Below are positions 1 to 10,858 of a stretch of DNA of 64,000 bases, piece after piece. The DNA comes from Anodontia alba. Lineage: Eukaryota > Mollusca > Bivalvia > Lucinida > Lucinidae. Numbering within the stretch: position 1 is the first letter of the stretch; every line of letters begins with the position of its first letter. The position numbers and the translations under genes are program-made. Location: positions 9,390,610-9,454,609 of the forward strand of contig OZ024828.1 of assembly GCA_964016985.1 (NCBI GenBank), written 5' to 3'. The notes below the pieces were generated by a model, which did not search any database, was not told where the DNA came from, and saw nothing but the letters and a program-made list of their open reading frames with translations.

Positions 1-38
1 ACAGTGTCCTCTTCTTTACTTGGTGTTTAATAGTCCTC

Positions 39-1067
39 AACAAGAGCTCCGCCAAGCGGGGCATTATACGCCCGTGGCAAGTAATAAGATGCAGCACATT
101 AACTGGCTCCTGTATAATTCAGTGCTCCGGATATAAACTGTAAGTGGAATTACAAAAAAAAAAAAATTAAAAAAAAAATTCATTGGGGCATAATCTCTGC
201 TGATATTTGGTGAACTGTAACCTAAGGGTCCAAGCTAGCCAAGAAATTAAGGGAGAAGTTTGCTGCTTCTAGGGAGAAGTGCTTTCTGACGGAGGACACA
301 CCACAGAAGCATGGCTATATTATAAGCTCATATGAGCCTTTGGCACACTATTACCTCTAAACAATATGCTGTGAAAAGTTTACAAAAATTTTCAAAGGGG
401 CATAAATCTGCAAATATTTGGTGCACTGTGTCCTAAAAATAATATGTGCTGCTCCACATCATCATGTAAGTATTTATGAAGTTTCAGCTTGATCGGATGT
501 AAACTGTAGGAGGATTTAGCCGGAAACAAAAAATTAATAGAAATTTTCAAAGGGGTTTACCTCTGCTAATATTTGGTGGACTGTAACCTTGAAACAATAT
601 GCGCTGCTCCACATCATGGTCTTACTACAGATCAAGTTTCAGCCTGATCGGATGTAAACTGTAGGAGGAGTTAGCCGGAAACGAAAAGTCTATTGAAATT
701 TTCAAAGGGGCATAACTCTGCTAATATTTGGTGGACTGTAACCTTGAAATAATATGCGCTGTTCGACATCATGGTCTAACTATATATGAAGTTTCAGCTT
801 GATCGGATGTAAAATGTAGGAGGAGTTAACCGGAAATGAAAAGTTTACAGAAATTTTCTAAGGGGCATAACTCTGCAAACATTTGGTGGACTGTAACCCT
901 GAAACAATATGCGCTGTGCCACATCATGGTCTAACTATATACCAAGTTTCAGCTTGATCGGATGTAAACTGTAGGAGGAGTTAGCCGGAAACGAAAAAGT
1001 TTACGGACGGACGGACGCCATACCCCGTAACATAATACGTCCTGTTTTTCAAACGGGCGTATAAAAA
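39..1067 (+). mobile_element. Pearl/Helentron-like element with 154 bp core repeats
   Basis: The left end starts AACAAGAGCTCCGCC and carries GCATTATACGCCCG. The right end has the inverse CGGGCGTATAA after a GGACGGACGGACG tract, so short inverted subterminal sequences bracket the element. The middle holds about five head-to-tail units. The four clearest begin with TTTTCAAAGGGGCATAA near 391, 545, 699 and 854, a period of 154-155 bp; a more diverged unit starts near 170. Terminal motifs around a tandem core, with no coding capacity, match the architecture described for bivalve pearl elements, now usually seen as non-autonomous Helentrons. The class is inferred from architecture only. Confidence 0.6.
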
Positions 1068-1401
1068 CAGACATTTTATTTTCCAAGAAAGGTTAAAAAA
1101 TATAAGAGTCATAAAATGTGGCATTTGACAACCTACAAAATTTCAGTTAGTCTTTCATTCTTGAACTGTATCAAAAATGAAATGATTTTTTATTGTATCT
1201 CAGAATTAATGTTGCCAACATTAATTCAGAGATATGATAAAAAAATGTATCTTGTTACTCTCATTAGAAGTACCCAACCGATACCAGCAGCAAAACTAGA
1301 AAAACTCTCTTCCGACATGACATTGTGCACTTAATGAAAACTCAAATCAGTCTGCACATCCATGCAGTCTGATCAGAGTCTTTGTTGTCTGCATGCAGAA
1401 A
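1068..1401. other. Unassigned spacer with small hairpin
   Basis: No gene seen. A short perfect hairpin lies near 1200-1234 (GAATTAATGTTG and its complement around CC). Near 1345-1395 is a TGCAGTCTGATCAGAGTC piece that recurs near 17300, 52390 and 56880, probably a decayed repeat. Confidence 0.4.
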
Positions 1402-1679
1402 CATCACGAAAACATACCTATATAATTTTGACCCCCATAGACCCCACTTTTATATAGTAAAACTGGGGTTTAAAGGGGTATACATTATTTTTCTTATTTC
1501 TGCTCAAAAACATTGATTGTGGGTACTCGTTAGAACTGCCTCTGTGAGGCAGTTCTAACAAATACCCACAATCTATGTTTTGAGCAGAAATATGAAAAAT
1601 ATCAGAATTTTTATCTGAAAACTTTCATTTTTTGGTGGTGAAATTTTCAATATATTTGAATAGGCTTGTTTTGGTAATG
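1402..1679 (+). mobile_element. MITE family C, full copy
   Basis: Ends are CATCACGAAAACATACC on the left and the inverse of CATTACCAAAACAAGCC on the right. The centre is a hairpin built on GTGGGTACTCGTTAGAACTG, flanked by CTTATTTCTGCTC and its complement. It has no coding capacity. This is a good reference copy for the family. Confidence 0.8.
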
Positions 1680-1977
1680 GAAAATAACCGCCTGAATCAG
1701 ACTATAGGCCTTTGATCCCAGTTGGCATATGTAACAAAATCCCTTTTTGCAAGACATATTCCAGGTTATAGTGTGTGTGTGTAAAGTGAATTGTGAGAAA
1801 AGGATCCCTATGCAAGATGCAGATGCAAAGATCTGAGCCGGTTTTGTAGTACATTCTGATATGTGCCTTCTCTGTTTGTGGATATATATTTTATATTAAT
1901 GTCTAAATAGAACAGGACTGTGGAGATGTGCAGTCTTATAAGGATTTTTGCCATGTCCATAATAAATGTTAATATCT

Positions 1978-2221
1978 GGGCCCACTTGTTCAAAACTAAC
2001 GATGTCGTTAGTTAACGCTTCGTTAAAATTTACATCGAGTGACACGCAAATATGCTGAAATTGTTTTCTGAAAAAATGTGAGTAGCTTTTGCAGTGCAAA
2101 AGCTACTCACATTTTTTCAGCAAAAAATATCAGAATAGTGTATATTGAATCTGCTAAAACAGAAAACGAAATGACCCTTAACAAGCTCATTAAGCTAACA
2201 ACGCTTTGAACAACTGGGCCC
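1978..2221. mobile_element. MITE family J, full copy
   Basis: Bounded by GGGCCCACTTGTTCAAA and TTTGAACAACTGGGCCC. The central hairpin joins AATGTGAGTAGCTTTTGCA to its complement. The outer arms contain paired GTTAGTTAACG-type motifs. Noncoding. Confidence 0.8.
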
Positions 2222-2347
2222 TGATGTGCAAAGTGAGAAAAAAGAGTCTATGATATATGGAAGGAGTAAATGCCCAGATTGGTCTGTGAATTTGCAGAGT
2301 GATCATCTGTCAATATTTCTACTTCATCCAATGAATTGCGTGACAAT

Positions 2348-2500
2348 AGCTCCAGAAATCCAGATAATGTTTTTCTTATTTGTCCATGAAAACGTATATT
2401 GTGGGTACTCATTAGAAGTGCCTTGCTGAGCAATGAATACCCACCAACAAATGATTTCATGAACAAATAAGAAAAAATATCAGTATGTTTCAGTTGGACT
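2348..2500. mobile_element. MITE family B, decayed copy
   Basis: AGCTCCAGAAATCCAGATAA is followed by the GTGGGTACTCATTAGAAGTG hairpin and its imperfect second arm. The right terminus is lost. Confidence 0.55.
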
Positions 2501-2754
2501 GTGGTCCAGAGAGAGAATGCAAATAACATAATAGAGATCTTCTTTGCCTTGATATGATTTTGACATCTGTGAAGTTTCATGAATATTTTCCATACAAGTT
2601 AGGAGTTATGGCCCACTATACAATTATTTTTCAATGGTCACACAGGGGTATAAAAAAGTGACTTTAGTATCTGGAGCTACAGAATTCTGTAGGTGAAATG
2701 CAAATGCCCCAATCAGACTGCTCAGATGTGCAAGCCAGTCTGGGCATATGAAAG

Positions 2755-2946
2755 AGCTCTAGAAAAGAGGGATATCCAGATAAATATTTTCTTATTTCTC
2801 CATGAAAACCTACTTTGTAGGTATTCATCAGAAACCCATGAGGTGCTTCTATTGAGTACCCACAACATATGGTTTTGTGAGGAAACAAACAAAATATCAA
2901 CACCTTGCACTTGAAAAAAAAAAAAAAAAGCCTTATCTAGAACTCT
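2755..2946. mobile_element. MITE family B copy
   Basis: Runs from AGCTCTAGAAAAGAGGG to CCTTATCTAGAACTCT with a diverged central hairpin (GTAGGTATTCATCAGAA / TATTGAGTACCCACAAC). Confidence 0.65.
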
Positions 2947-3000
2947 GATATGCTGTCCAGATTTGGCATAAGGGCTCTTTTTCCATGTTGCAAATTACAT

Positions 3001-3192
3001 AGCTCTAGATAAGATGGAGTATCAGGAAAAAATTTTATTTCCCCAAGAAAAAATGTTGTGTGTGGGTACTCATTAGCAGCACCTCGGCGAGGTGCATCTA
3101 ATAAGTACCCACAGTATATGATTTCATACATAGAGAAATAAGAAAAATACCAACAGTTTTTTGTTGAAAAAAAACCCATCTTATCTGGAACT
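3001..3192. mobile_element. MITE family B copy
   Basis: AGCTCTAGATAAG at the left, CTTATCTGGAACT at the right. The hairpin tip is CACCTCGGCGAGGTG. Confidence 0.7.
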
Positions 3193-3403
3193 TTGACATA
3201 AATTTTATACATAGGGCAATACTTACTAAAACCTGATGCATATTAATGGCAGATGTTAAGAATGGTTATTTTATGTTAACCACAATCAGGAGATATACTA
3301 AACCAAGCGGAATAATGTTATACAACATTAAAACCACATTTTTTTGTATTTTTACAGTAATTAATATACCTGGCATTGTTTCAATCTGATTTCAGGTGAT
3401 CAC

Positions 3404-3588
3404 ACCTCTAGATAAGAGAGGTCTTCAGGTAAACCATTTTCTTATTCTCCTCAAACACATATATTGTGAGTATCCATTAGAAGCACTTTAATGAAGTGCT
3501 TCTAATTGGTAACCACAACATGTTTTTCTGGGAGACATAAGGTAAACATCAATCTTTTTTACTAACAAAAAACACCTTTTCTAAAGCT
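3404..3588. mobile_element. MITE family B copy abutting family J
   Basis: Left ACCTCTAGATAAGAGAGG, right CCTTTTCTAAAGCTC, with an AAGCACTTTAATGAAGTGCTT hairpin tip. The next family J copy starts 2 bp beyond its end. Confidence 0.65.
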
Positions 3589-3590
3589 CA

Positions 3591-3835
3591 GGGCCCAGTT
3601 GTACAAAACTAACAATGTTGTTAGTTAAGGTATCGTTAAAACTTTGATACTTAAAATATAGCAAATATGCTAATATTTTTGCTGAAAAAATGTGAGTAGC
3701 TTTTGCATTTGCAAAAGCTACTCACATTTTTTCAGCAAAAATACCTGTGAATTTGGTATTGTACTTACTAGAACAGTTAACATTTTGACCACTAACGAGC
3801 TCATTAAGCTAATGATGCTATGAACAACAGGGTCT
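3591..3835. mobile_element. MITE family J copy
   Basis: Starts GGGCCCAGTTGTACAAA and ends in a decayed GAACAACAGGGTC. The central hairpin (AATGTGAGTAGCTTTTGCA type) is intact although both ends have drifted. Confidence 0.75.
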
Positions 3836-3849
3836 TGTATAACAGGCAT

Positions 3850-4076
3850 AGCTCCAGATGAGACATTTTTTTTTTTCAACAAAAAAGTCCTGATATTTTT
3901 CTTATTTGACCATAAAAACATATGTTGTGGGTACTCATTAGAAGCACCTCACTATATGTTGTGGTACTCATTAGAAGTGCCTCACTGAGGCACTTCTAAT
4001 GAGTACCCACAACATATGTTTTTATGGTCAAATAAGAAATATATTTTTTGGATAACCCCTCTCATCTGGAGCTATG
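3850..4076. mobile_element. MITE family B with duplicated hairpin arm
   Basis: Terminal AGCTCCAGATGAG and CTCATCTGGAGCTATG are intact. The 5' hairpin arm (ATGTTGTGG..ACTCATTAGAA) occurs twice in a row near 3921 and 3955, followed by one 3' arm. Confidence 0.75.
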
Positions 4077-4079
4077 AAC

Positions 4080-4253
4080 AGGGATAATTATTTTCTTAAT
4101 CTCCTCAACAACATATATTGTGGGTACTCATTAGAGGCACCTAAATGAGATAGGTCTCGCTAAGACACTTCTTTGGAGTACCCACAGCATATGCTTTTTG
4201 GGGAAAGAAAAACATAGCTACTTTATGTTTAAAATGCACCTTTACAGAGCTAA
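4080..4253. mobile_element. MITE family B, decayed copy
   Basis: Recognisable by CTTAATCTCCTCAACAACAT, GTGGGTACTCATTAGAGGCA and the complementary GAGTACCCACAGCATATG. The left terminus is missing. Confidence 0.55.
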
Positions 4254-4299
4254 GGTTGATCAATACATTGTTTTCTGGAGATTCTTCATATTTCTCAAA

Positions 4300-4430
4300 A
4301 CTGTATGTTATTCTGGTACTCATTAGAACTGCCTGAAGCATATATATATTGCAGCTATTTATTAGAATCAGCTTGGCAAGGCAATTCTAATGAGAAACCA
4401 TATGTTTTTTTTTGTGAAATAAGAAATAAA
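4300..4430. mobile_element. MITE family B fragment, expanded hairpin
   Basis: GGTACTCATTAGAACTGCC and the complement AATTCTAATGAGAAACCATA surround an extra TATATATATTGCAGC spacer. Confidence 0.4.
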
Positions 4431-4609
4431 ATTTATATTTAGATATAACTACCTATTATCAGGGCATAAAGACTACCGGTATATTTTTCAAATTTTGACA
4501 ATACACCTGGCATTGTTTCAGTCTGGTTTTAAGTGATTTACCGCTTATTTTTGGAATGCCATAAGAATTGTGTCTGGTTTGTGGATAGAAGGAAGGTAAA
4601 CCTAAATAT

Positions 4610-4915
4610 CTGAGTACGTTGGAGTTTTACGGCCCAGTCAACACTGTTAAGGTCATGTCGAGCCGATCAACTGATCTACTCATATTTTTCCTGGGCAGGT
4701 TCAGTCCATTAAGCGGTTAATCAGTTCTTGTGCACATACTTTAGCCAGTAGCTGGGAACTGCCCTTCTTGATTAGCGGAAGGGGAGACTGACTAGATATC
4801 ATAGTGATTTTAGGAATCTCCATGAAAATTATGTGGCTGAGCTGGGATTCAAACTTGCGACCCCTGGATCTGCAGTCAGACACACGACCGACTGCACTTT
4901 GTAGCTTTGCAAAAA
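4610..4915 (-). mobile_element. Old tRNA-derived SINE copy
   Basis: Reading minus, a strongly diverged tRNA-like head (B box GTTTGAATCCC) is followed by the body seen in the younger copies (CTTGATTAGCGGAAGG, CTTTAGCCAG, AAGCGGTTAA, CATGTCGAG, TTACGGCCCAGTC on the plus strand). Body conserved and head eroded suggests the oldest copy in the window. Confidence 0.65.
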
Positions 4916-4984
4916 ACAAAACACCTAAATGTCATATTGACATTTCATACAAATTGTCAAAGATTGTTGCCTGGAAAAAATAAG

Positions 4985-6935
4985 ACAAGAGGGCCATGAT
5001 GACCCTGTAACGCTCACCTGAGCAACATAGCACTTTAAGAGCCTGATCTAGAACTGATCAAGGCAAACATTCTGATCAAAGTTCAAAATGATTATAACAA
5101 AGTTTTCTGCTGATTTGGCCCGGTGACCTAGTTTTTGATACCAAGCGACCCAGTTTCGAACTTGACCTAGAACTCATCAAGACAAACGTTTTGTGCAAGA
5201 TTCATGATGATTGCTTGAAAAATGTGACCGCTAGAGTGATAACAAGATTTTAGGCTTATTTGGCCAGGTGACCTAGTTTTTGACCCCAGGTGTTCCAGTT
5301 TCGAACTTGACCTAGAAATCATCAAGACAAACATTTTGAGCCAGATTCATGATGACTGTTTCAAAAATGTGACCGCTAGAGTGTTAACAAGGTTTTCTGC
5401 TGATTTGGCCCGGTGACCTAGTTTTTTACCCAAGTGACCCAGTTTCAAATATATCCTAGAACTCATCAAGGCAAACATTTTGAGCAAGATTCATGATAAT
5501 TACTTCAAAAATGTGACCGCTAGAGTGTTAACAAGGTTTTCTGCAGGTTTGGCCTGGTGACCTAGTTTTTGACACCACGTGATCCAGTTTCAAACCTGAC
5601 CTAGAAATCAGCAAGACAAACATTTTGAGCAAGATTCATGATTATTGCTTCAAAAATGTGACCGCTAGAGTGTTAACAAGGTTGTCTGCTGATTTGGCCC
5701 GGTGACCTAGTTTTTGACTCCAAGTGACCCAGTTTCGACCTCGACCTATAAATCATCAAGACAAACATTTTGAGCAAGATTCATGATGATTGCTTAAAAA
5801 ATGTGACTGCTAGAGTGTTAAAAAGGTTTTCTGCTGATCTGGCCAGGTGACCTAGTTTTTGACCCCAAGTGACCCAGTTTCGAACTTGACCTAGAAATCA
5901 TCAAGACAAACATATTGAGCAAGATTCATGATGATTGCTTAAAAAATGTGACCGCTAGAGTGTTAACAAGGTTTTCTACTGATCTGGCCCAGTGACCTAG
6001 TTTTCGACCCCAAGTGACCCAGTTTCGAACTTGACCTAGAAATCATCAAGACAAACATATTGAGCACGATTCATGATGATTGCTTCAAAAATGTGACTGC
6101 TAGAGTGTTAACAAAGTTTTCTGCTGATCTGGACAGGTGATCTAGTTTTTGACCCCAGGTGACCCAGTTTCAAACTTGACCTAGAATTCATCAAGACAAA
6201 CATAATGAGCAAGATTCATGATGATTGCTTCAAAAATGTGACCGCTAGAGTGTTAACAAGGTTTTCTGCTGGTCTGGCCCTGTGACCTAGTTTTTGACCC
6301 CAAGTGACCCAGTTTCGAACTTGACCTAGAAATCATCAGGACAAACATATTGAGCAAGATTCATGATGATTGCTTCAAAAATGTGACTGCTAGAGTGTTA
6401 ACAAGGTTTTCTGCTGATCTGGCCAGGTGACCTAGTTTTTGATTCCAGGTGACCCAGTTTCAAACTTGACCTAGAAATCATCAAGACAAATATAATGAGC
6501 AAGATTCATGATGATTGCTTCAAAAATGTGACTGCTAGAGTGTTAACAAGGTTTTCTGCTGATCTGGCCCGGTGACCTAGTTTTTGACCCCAAGTGACCC
6601 AGTTTCAAACTTGACCCTGATTTAATAGAGGCAAACATTTTGAGCAAGTTTCATCAAGATTGGGTCAAAATTATGACCTGTAGAGTGTTAACAAGTTTTT
6701 CCTTTGATTTGACCTGGTGACCTAGTTTTTGACCCCAAGTAACCCAGTATCGAACTTGACCTAGATTTCATAGAGGCAAACATTCTGACCAAGTTTCATC
6801 AAGATTGGGTCAAAACTGTGACCTCTAGAGTGTTAACAAACTAATTGTTGACGACGAACGACGGACGACGACGGATGACGGACATAGGGTGATGACAATA
6901 GCTCACCCTGAGCTTATGCTCAGGTGAGCTAAAAA
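4985..6935 (+). mobile_element. Pearl/Helentron-like element with twelve 146 bp core repeats
   Basis: The left end is ACAAGAGGGCCATGATGACC then CGCTCACCTGAGCAACA. The right end is GACGACGGATGACGG then AGCTCACCCTGAGC..GCTCAGGTGAGCT, so a CTCACCTGAG motif is present at both sides in inverse orientation. Between them about 12 tandem units of 146 bp run from 5110 to 6840, each with GGTGACCTAGTTTTTGACC, CAGTTTCGAACTTGACCTAG and ATGTGACCGCTAGAGTGTTA. The last two units diverge (GATTGGGTCAAAA), as if the edge unit is older. No reading frame. Class inferred from architecture. Confidence 0.7.
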
Positions 6936-6990
6936 ATATATCATCAATTTGTCGTCTGCTGAATTTCCTCAAAGAGACCGTGAAGAAGTT

Positions 6991-7020
6991 GCTTTGTTGT
7001 TGTTGGCTTTTTTTTTTTTG

Positions 7021-7051
<31 letters not shown>

Positions 7052-7062
7052 TGTTTTTTTTT
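6991..7062 (+). repeat. (TTTTG)n microsatellite
   Basis: T-rich tract with about seven consecutive TTTTG units, probably the retained tail or slippage product of an old insertion. Confidence 0.85.
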
Positions 7063-7112
7063 ACTACAAAATATTGAAACCCTAACACTTTTACCCCTTA
7101 TAGTATTTAACC

Positions 7113-7303
7113 TAGACTGGCTCCAGTCTCCAGTGACTGAATATTCATTCTTATAATCCTTTTTGATAATCCACTAAAATAGAACCAAAATAATATCATG
7201 AGCATCCTTTATAGTCATGATATTGTTTTGGTTTTATTTTAGTGGATTATTAAACAGGATTGTAAGAATTAATATTTAATCACTGCAGACTAAAGCCAGT
7301 TAT
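7113..7303. mobile_element. MITE family K copy
   Basis: AGACTGGCTCCAGTCTCCAG at the left and the complement-like CTGCAGACTAAAGCCAGT at the right. Long inner arms (GATAATCCACTAAAATAGAA / TTTTAGTGGATTATTAAACA) fold on a CATGA..TCATGA tip. The second copy is at 62970. Confidence 0.75.
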
Positions 7304-7758
7304 ACTTAACCTAAAAGCATTTAACTAGCTAAAGTCCGCTGATTAAACAATGACAAACAATGTAGACCCTGACCAAATGGCTTTTTCATCATATCTGGGT
7401 TTACAATTTGCTCTTGCCTATCTGTCAGAATTCCTAGGTGAAAAAAAGTGCTTTACTTATTCCCATTAAAAGGCGATTACGTCGAAATGTGGAAAAAATA
7501 TCAGTCCTCTTTCCCTGGAATAAATACTCAAGCACTATTCTGATGACTTGGCTGAATATTGATTCTTGGGTTAACCCATTCATTCCTATTTTCTGGAATG
7601 GACTCTTCTTTTGATTTGGACAAACCCAATATATATCATGCAGGTCAGTCAAAAATCATAAACAGAACAGAATGCATTGTAGATCCTGATTATATGTCAC
7701 CTCAAATGGACCTACAATGTTTGATGTTTGCCATTTTAGTGTGCAAAGTTGAATGTTA
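7304..7758. other. Unassigned stretch
   Basis: No gene supported. A half of the GCAAACAGTG-type cassette (ACAAACAATGTAGACCCTGA) lies near 7345. Short open frames on both strands show no recognisable domain and no credible splice sites. Confidence 0.35.
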
Positions 7759-8194
7759 TTAACCCATTGCAGACTGAATAGATTCACCAACACAATACAC
7801 CACAACCTCTTTATAACACTATTGTTGGGATCCATAGCATAAACGGTGTTAGTTAAACAACCGTGTTATATCCAAACAAAAATGTATAGATTATATTGAA
7901 AAATGACCATTTATGGTCATTTTTCAATATAATCTATACATTTTGGGATCCATCTTTGACCCGTGTTATATCCAACGAACTGTGTTATAAAGAGGTTGTA
8001 GTGTATATTGGAAGAGTCAAATTTCAATTTTAGGTATGTCGGGCTATGAGATTTACATATTCCTAGAGAAAAATGGCTAAACTATTTGCAAATTATGGAG
8101 ACCTTGATCAGACACCACAGATTGCAACATCTGATCAGGGTCTACACCATTTGCCAGTTACCCTTTTAGGGGTCTCCAGACTACAATGGGTTAA
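7759..8194 (-). mobile_element. MITE family E hosting a nested family F
   Basis: Starts TTAACCCATTGCAGACTGAA and ends CTACAATGGGTTAA, so TTAA lies at both borders. The GCAAACAGTG-type hairpin sits near 8088-8160. A complete family F element interrupts the left part at about 7797-8005. Confidence 0.8.
7797..8005. mobile_element. MITE family F, nested in family E
   Basis: Ends ACACCACAACCTCTTTATAA and its inverse TTATAAAGAGGTTGTAGTGT. Near-perfect inner hairpin with arms ATGTATAGATTATATTGAAA and complement, tip ACCATTTATGGT. It must be younger than its host. Confidence 0.8.
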
Positions 8195-8529
8195 GGAAAA
8201 TGTGTACATAATTTCCATATACAAATTATTCATAGAATGACAAACGTCCAACAACTGGAATGTTAATGTCTATAGAATCTTCCTTTGATTTTCATACAAA
8301 TAACAGATGCAGTTAATCATGATATGTCATTATGCAGGATGATATGTCACTGTGAGGGGACAAAATTCATTGACAGGATACATTTAAATAGTTTCAAAGA
8401 AGGTTACAACTCAAGCAATAACTTTGTTACTATTGCACTCATCCAGTCTTCAAGTCATGAGACCCGCTTGTTTTTGCTAGCTTGATTTAATTACCATGAT
8501 GCCCTAAATCTTGGAACATCTTAGTTCCT
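8195..8529. other. Unassigned, no gene seen
   Basis: Single-copy-looking sequence within this window. No exon signature, hairpin or repeat end recognised. Confidence 0.4.
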
Positions 8530-8750
8530 TACTGTAAATGTCCTAAAATTTCGAACACTTTATTCCACAAAATTTTGGCCTAAATTTTGCTTTTCATGCA
8601 GCTGTTTATTAAAATACTTAGTGTAATGGCAAACAGTGTAGATCCTGATCAGACTGCTCCTTCAGGAGCAGTCTGATCTGGGTCTGCACTGTTGGCATAT
8701 GTCATTTTGTCAGACACTTTGATGTTCGAAATTTTAGGACATTTACCGTA
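8530..8750. mobile_element. MITE family A, full copy
   Basis: Inverted ends TACTGTAAATGTCCTAAAAT and TACGGTAAATGTCCTAAAAT (complement) with TA at the borders. The central cassette pairs GTGTAGATCCTGATCAGACT with its complement. Best reference copy of the family. Confidence 0.8.
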
Positions 8751-8925
8751 CCTCAGATATCCTAATGTTTGAGCAAATCCGTTTTACTATTTGTTTCTGA
8801 GTCTAAAAAACTGCTGGATAAGTGGTACACAGAGTAGACCATAATCAGCAGGCACATTCTGTGGCATCTAATCTGAATCTACACTGTTTACCAAAGCCTG
8901 TCTGTATAAATACTTAGGTTTATAC
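8751..8925. mobile_element. MITE family M, decayed copy
   Basis: GAGTCTAAAAAACTGCTGGA, a degraded GTACACAGAGTAGACC arm and the ATCTACACTGTTTACC arm, then AGCCTGTCTGTATAAATACTT, matching the same order in the copies at 29230 and 57840. Confidence 0.6.
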
Positions 8926-8929
8926 ATGA

Positions 8930-9187
8930 GTTTTCAGTTTTTCTACCTCTGTGACCTTGAAAACTAGGTCAAGGTCACCAAAATCTATTCAGTTCTTCCA
9001 TATGTCCATATTATATACCGGATCCATGAATATTAGGTAAGACTCAACCACTGGTTCACAAGATATTGGGCTGACAAGTGTCAGACCAAGGCCAATGCAG
9101 ATGCCAATACTATCACCAACGGGATCTGCACAAAAAAAAACCCCAAAAAACCAGCAAAATATGTCCCCCTTCCCTTAGGACATAATT
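8930..9187 (+). repeat. Dispersed repeat family O copy
   Basis: TTTTTCTACCTCTGTGACC, AACTAGGTCAAGGTCACC, CCACTGGTTCACAAGATATT and an ending AATATGTCCCCCTT..GGACATAAT, the same order as copies at 45420 and 55785. Confidence 0.6.
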
Positions 9188-9211
9188 ATCACCTGAATTA
9201 TCACCTTACCT

Positions 9212-9409
9212 GGAGCTCTGTATATAGATGAGAGGAGAATCCTTGGTAGCCGTGAATTTTCTTACTGCTCCTCAAAAACATATATGGGTACTCATTAGAT
9301 GTGTCTCAGCTTGGTGCTTCTAATGAGTACCCACAACATATGTTTCATGGAGATATAAGAAAATTATCAGTACTTTTAAACTGAAAGAGTGTCTTTTCAA
9401 GAGCTCTGC
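9212..9409. mobile_element. MITE family B copy
   Basis: GAGCTCTGTATATAGATGAG and CAAGAGCTCTG borders. Hairpin GGGTACTCATTAGATGTG paired with CTTCTAATGAGTACCCACAA. Confidence 0.6.
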
Positions 9410-9616
9410 TGTATTTTCTTCTGGCTCTCTCTTCATCACACACCACGTTAGGGTTTCAAATTTAATCTCAACAGGAATATTCCACATACTCTATTCAGCT
9501 CTCCAATATTTTACATTTCCCCAGAGAGGTTGGAAAACAGTAATATTTCAAAACTGCCAGTGAAGCACAAAGCTATAGATTTTATTTTTCAAGGCCAGTC
9601 TGTTAATGCACAAACT
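9410..9616. other. Unassigned, no gene seen
   Basis: No repeat end, exon or hairpin recognised. Confidence 0.35.
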
Positions 9617-9851
9617 TAACCCTTAAAGTGCCTAGAAAACCTGCATCTGAAAATGTCTGTTTTTGTCGTTTGCTGAATATTCTTGCAAACTTTTCAAACC
9701 TATTTTTTGCATACTGGCAAACAGTGTGGACCCTGATCAGACTGCTCCTAAAGGAGCAGTCTGATCTGGGTCCAAACTGTTTGCAAAAATGACTTTTAAA
9801 ATTACAAGCAGATGACAAAGCAGACGTCAATTGTTGTGATTGGCAGTTTAA
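9617..9851. mobile_element. MITE family G copy
   Basis: Opens TTAACCCTTAAAGTGCCTAG and closes TGATTGGCAGTTTAA. The GCAAACAGTG-type cassette (tip CTCCTAAAGGAG) lies between CTTTTCAAACC and AGCAGATGACAAAGCAGACG. Confidence 0.75.
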
Positions 9852-9853
9852 AA

Positions 9854-9998
9854 CTAGATTAGAGGTGTATCCAGATAAATACATTTGTAGTTTTCTTATT
9901 TTTCCACTCATTAGAAGTGCATCACTGATGTGCTTCTAATGAGTACCAAAATAATATTTTGTTTGTGAAGAAATAAGAAAACTAGCAATATCTGTTGA
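9854..9998. mobile_element. MITE family B fragment
   Basis: AGGTGTATCCAGATAAATAC and a short CTCATTAGAAGTGC hairpin. The next family C element begins directly after it, so it may be the left part of an interrupted copy. Confidence 0.5.
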
Positions 9999-9999
9999 C

Positions 10000-10275
10000 C
10001 ATTACGAAAACACGCCTATTCAAACATATTGAAAATTTCACCACCAAAAACTGAAAGTTTTCAGATAGAAATTCTGATATTTTTCATATTTCTGCTCAAA
10101 ACATAGATTGTGGGTACTCGTTAGAACTGCCTCGATGAGGCAGTTCTAACGAGTATCCACAATCTATGTTTTTGAGCAGAAGTAAGAAAAATAATGTATA
10201 CCCCTGTAAACCCCAGTTTTACTATAAAAGTGGGATTTAAGTGGGTAAAAATTATATAGGCATGTTTTCATGATG
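10000..10275 (-). mobile_element. MITE family C, full copy
   Basis: CATTACGAAAACACGCC at the left, inverse CATCATGAAAACATGCC at the right. GTGGGTACTCGTTAGAACTG hairpin with a GCCTCGATGAGGC tip. Confidence 0.8.
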
Positions 10276-10835
10276 ACTGAAAAAAGAGGCTATGTTTAGC
10301 TTTCTCAAACATGCAATAAAAAAAAGCGCTATTTTAGCTTCCCAAAACATGCTTCCAAGAAGCCCTATGTTAAGCTTCCCTGAACATGCCTCCAATAAAT
10401 GCTTTGTTTATAGCTTTCCCAAACATGCTGAAAAAAGGCGCTATGTTAAGCTTTCCCAAATGGGCTGAAAAAGAAGCTATGTTTAGCTTTCCCAAACATG
10501 CTGAAACTAGATGCTATGTTTAGCTTTTTCAAACTGGCTGAAAAAAAAAGCACTGTTTAGCTTTTCTAAATGGGCTGAAAAAAAGGTGTTATATATGTTA
10601 AGCTTTTCCAAATGGGCTAAAAAAAGCACTATGTTAAGCTTTCTCAAAATGGGTGGAAAAAATAGCTATATTTAGCTTACGTGAATGGGCTGAAAAAAAA
10701 AAAGGCAATATGTTTAGCTTTGCCAAACAGACTGAAAAAAAAGAGTTATCTTACACAAGCCCAAATGGGCTGAAAATAAGGCACTGTGTTTAGCTTACCC
10801 AAATGGATAAAAGACTGCTATTTTTATTTATTAGT
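10276..10835 (+). repeat. Minisatellite, about 45 bp unit
   Basis: Roughly a dozen degenerate units of the form AGCTTTCCCAAAYGGGCTGA followed by a variable A-run and GCTATGTTT. The A-run length varies most, consistent with slippage. No open frame persists through it. Confidence 0.75.
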
Positions 10836-10858
10836 TTAATTGAAAATAGGACTAAGTA

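Noticed and set aside
4985..6935. CRISPR array
   Set aside because: Regular 146 bp units are contiguous tandem repeats without unique spacers, in an animal genome.
9603..9911. 102-codon minus-strand frame
   Set aside because: It is the inside of a family G MITE; the same peptide-like frame recurs at 32906-33148 because the repeat recurs.
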